From an uncultured Phascolarctobacterium sp. (GTDB lineage Bacteria; Bacillota; Negativicutes; Acidaminococcales; Acidaminococcaceae), in assembly GCF_900770955.1 (NCBI RefSeq), contig NZ_CAAGLX010000014.1, forward strand, positions 1 to 64,000: a stretch of DNA of 64,000 bases, read 5' to 3'. Positions 62,572 through 64,000 of the stretch are shown one piece after another. The notes under the pieces are model-generated. The model ran no database searches. It was not told the origin of the DNA and was given only the letters and a program-made list of their open reading frames with translations. Position 1 is the first letter of the stretch, and every line of letters starts with the position of its first letter. The position numbers and the translations under genes were made by a program.

Positions 62572-63051
62572 TTATTGTGCTGTAATTTGTTTTTCCATAA
62601 CGTTATAGGCTACATCACCATCATGCGGCTGACCATTGACCGTTACATTACCATGGAAGGCTGCAATTTTCGTTTTCCAGCAGTAGCTGCCGCTGTCTGC
62701 GGTAATTTTATTGCTGTTATCATTAAAAACAAGATTGCCGTTTACATAGGCAGTTCTGTCGGAATGATATACATCTACCTTATCGCAGGCAAAGCTCATA
62801 TCGCCGAAGCTCAGATGAATATTGCCTTGGCCGTGAACCTCCATAGCATAAAGATATACCTTAGTGGCATCGCCGGTAATGGTTAAGGTAGTGTCATGTG
62901 CGGGGAATTGTACAAAAACATTTCCCTGCAGGTCATATACACCCGTGAGCGGGTTAAAGGTACGGCTGTCACTCTTGATTACCGGATCGGCAAAGCACAT
63001 AGAAGGCAGCATCATAACAAGCATAGTTAATATTAAAAGTAATTTCTTCAT
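62572..63051 (-). CDS. LptA/OstA-like periplasmic protein
   Basis: The 159-residue protein has a signal peptide (LLLILTMLVMMLPSMCFA) and then repeating beta-jellyroll-like strands of the OstA/LptA type: 'TGVYDLQGNVFVQFP', 'MEVHGQGNIHLSFGDMSFACDKVDVYH', 'RTAYVNGNLVF' and 'FHGNVTVNGQP'. LptA carries lipopolysaccharide across the periplasm, so this supports an outer membrane. It is shorter than typical LptA and lies away from lptB/lptC, so it may be a paralogue. ATG 63051 follows AGAGGTG. Confidence 0.78.
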   Translation of the reverse strand: MKKLLLILTMLVMMLPSMCFADPVIKSDSRTFNPLTGVYDLQGNVFVQFPAHDTTLTITGDATKVYLYAMEVHGQGNIHLSFGDMSFACDKVDVYHSDRTAYVNGNLVFNDNSNKITADSGSYCWKTKIAAFHGNVTVNGQPHDGDVAYNVMEKQITAQ

Positions 63052-63231
63052 GAATAAATCACCTCTTGTAGCATGAAAAACAGGAGAAATTTTAAGTGTA
63101 CTCTTTATTATAGTATTTTTAGAGAATCGGCGCAAGCGTTAAAAAAGATTTTTTTAGAAAAAAAGAGGATTTTTCCTTTATACATTGAATATAAATTATG
63201 TGTGATATAGTAGTTGGAGGCGGAGAGGGTA

Positions 63232-64000
63232 ATGAACGGAGATTTTGAAAACTTTAAAGAGCAGGTGCGCAGCACAGCTGATATGGTAGAAATAATCTCC
63301 GGTTACGTGCCGTTGAAAAAGAAAGGTCAGAACTACTGGGGCTGTTGCCCGTTTCACGGAGAAAAAACACCGTCCTTTTCGGTGAACCCCGGCAAGAGCA
63401 TGTTTTATTGCTTTGGCTGCCATGAGGGCGGAGATATTTTTAAGTTTATTATGAAAATCGAAAACTGCAGCTTTATGGATGCATTAAAGCTGTTGGCCGG
63501 CAGATACGGTATTCCGATACCGGAAAAGCAGAAGACGGCCGCCGAAATTGCGCGCGAGAAACAAAGGGACAGCATTTATAGTGCTAATGAACTGGCGTCA
63601 AAATTTTTTCAGGCCTGTCTGACAAAAACTGCTTACGGCGAACCTGCTTTGGCTTATCTTGCAGGGCGCGGAATCGGCAAAGAAATTATTGCCGGCTTTG
63701 GCATAGGCTATGCGCTGAATAATTTTACCGCGCTTGTCAGCTCTCTTGCTAAGCGCGGCTGTCAGCCGCAGGTGCTGGAGGCTGCCGGACTGGCGGCCCG
63801 TGGGCGCGACGGCTATTATGACAAGTTCCGCAACCGTGTGATTATTCCTATCCGCGATGCGCGCGGACGTATAGTCGGCTTTGGCGGCAGAGTGCTGGAT
63901 AACAGCACGCCTAAATATCTGAATACAGCGGAAACGCAGTGGTTTAATAAGCGCAGGCTGCTTTTTGGTCTGGATATAGCCTTGAAGGCTATCCGCAAAA
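63232..64000 (+). CDS. dnaG: DNA primase, 3' end outside the window
   Basis: The open frame runs from ATG 63232 through the window edge without a stop. The first 256 residues are those of DnaG: the zinc-binding domain 'CCPFHGEKTPSFSVNPGKSMFYCFGCHEGG' read in parts (Cys-His-Cys-Cys ligands), 'FIMKIENCSFMDALKLLAGRYGI', and the TOPRIM-side start 'YDKFRNRVIIPIRDARGRIVGFGGRVL' region with 'PKYLNTAET'. DnaG makes RNA primers for DNA replication. GAGAGGG precedes the ATG. rpoD often follows in Firmicutes but lies outside. Confidence 0.96.
   Translation, partial: MNGDFENFKEQVRSTADMVEIISGYVPLKKKGQNYWGCCPFHGEKTPSFSVNPGKSMFYCFGCHEGGDIFKFIMKIENCSFMDALKLLAGRYGIPIPEKQKTAAEIAREKQRDSIYSANELASKFFQACLTKTAYGEPALAYLAGRGIGKEIIAGFGIGYALNNFTALVSSLAKRGCQPQVLEAAGLAARGRDGYYDKFRNRVIIPIRDARGRIVGFGGRVLDNSTPKYLNTAETQWFNKRRLLFGLDIALKAIRK

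Overview
The window looks like chromosomal DNA of a diderm Firmicute of the class Negativicutes, most likely an Acidaminococcaceae member close to Phascolarctobacterium (an inference from content, not from a search). The reasons are a Firmicutes gene order (yicC-remA-gmk-rpoZ-coaBC), SepF, RqcH, RNase HIII, FabK, RecD2, a SAM riboswitch and a T-box, combined with outer-membrane genes: an LptA/OstA-like protein, a TonB-dependent receptor, an RND pump, a secretin and an ArnT-like lipid A glycosyltransferase. Base composition is close to balanced and most genes use G/C-ending codons. The stretch from about 45.2 to 52.6 kb is visibly more AT-rich.

Layout. 0-7.5 kb: rqcH (minus), then the yicC-remA-gmk-rpoZ-coaBC operon, a large palindromic element and SAM-riboswitch-controlled metK. 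7.6-16.3 kb: an RND efflux pair, RNase HIII, and a YdjC deacetylase / flippase-like / GT39 trio that resembles a lipid A amino-sugar module. 16.4-24.7 kb: ilvD, two palindromic repeats, fabK, a MocR-type regulator facing away from an aldehyde dehydrogenase, a secreted pentapeptide-repeat protein, a HAD phosphatase and an AdoMet-decarboxylase-like protein lacking the pyruvoyl serine. 24.9-32.7 kb: recD2-comF-SLC13-type permease, then a biotin-linked operon (MaoC hydratase, bioY, thiolase, acyl ligase) behind a strong promoter overlapped by a BirA-like operator. 32.7-36.6 kb: tRNA-Asp, tRNA-Gly and tRNA-Trp, an orphan coding fragment, and a T-box-controlled TRAP transporter. 36.7-45.1 kb: typA, sepF, an aspartate/glutamate racemase, uvrA-uvrC and rubredoxin (too short for most ORF callers).

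45.2-52.5 kb is the most unusual part: an AT-rich metal-chelate uptake island. A MerR-family regulator and a small protein that may have a degenerate nucleotidyl-cyclase fold are transcribed away from a TonB-dependent receptor, binding protein, permease, methyltransferase and ATPase. The shared promoter has the 19-bp spacer typical of MerR-activated promoters, with a perfect 15-bp palindrome inside it. 52.6-56.1 kb holds a frameshifted secretin gene and a pilB-pilT ATPase pair. 56.1-64 kb holds a CPA2 antiporter, a D-amino-acid aminotransferase with an S-component-like membrane protein, a DUF2156 protein that seems to start with ATT, a GNAT acetyltransferase, an LptA-like protein, and the start of dnaG, which runs off the window.

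All assignments come from reading motifs and context. No database or structure search was run.
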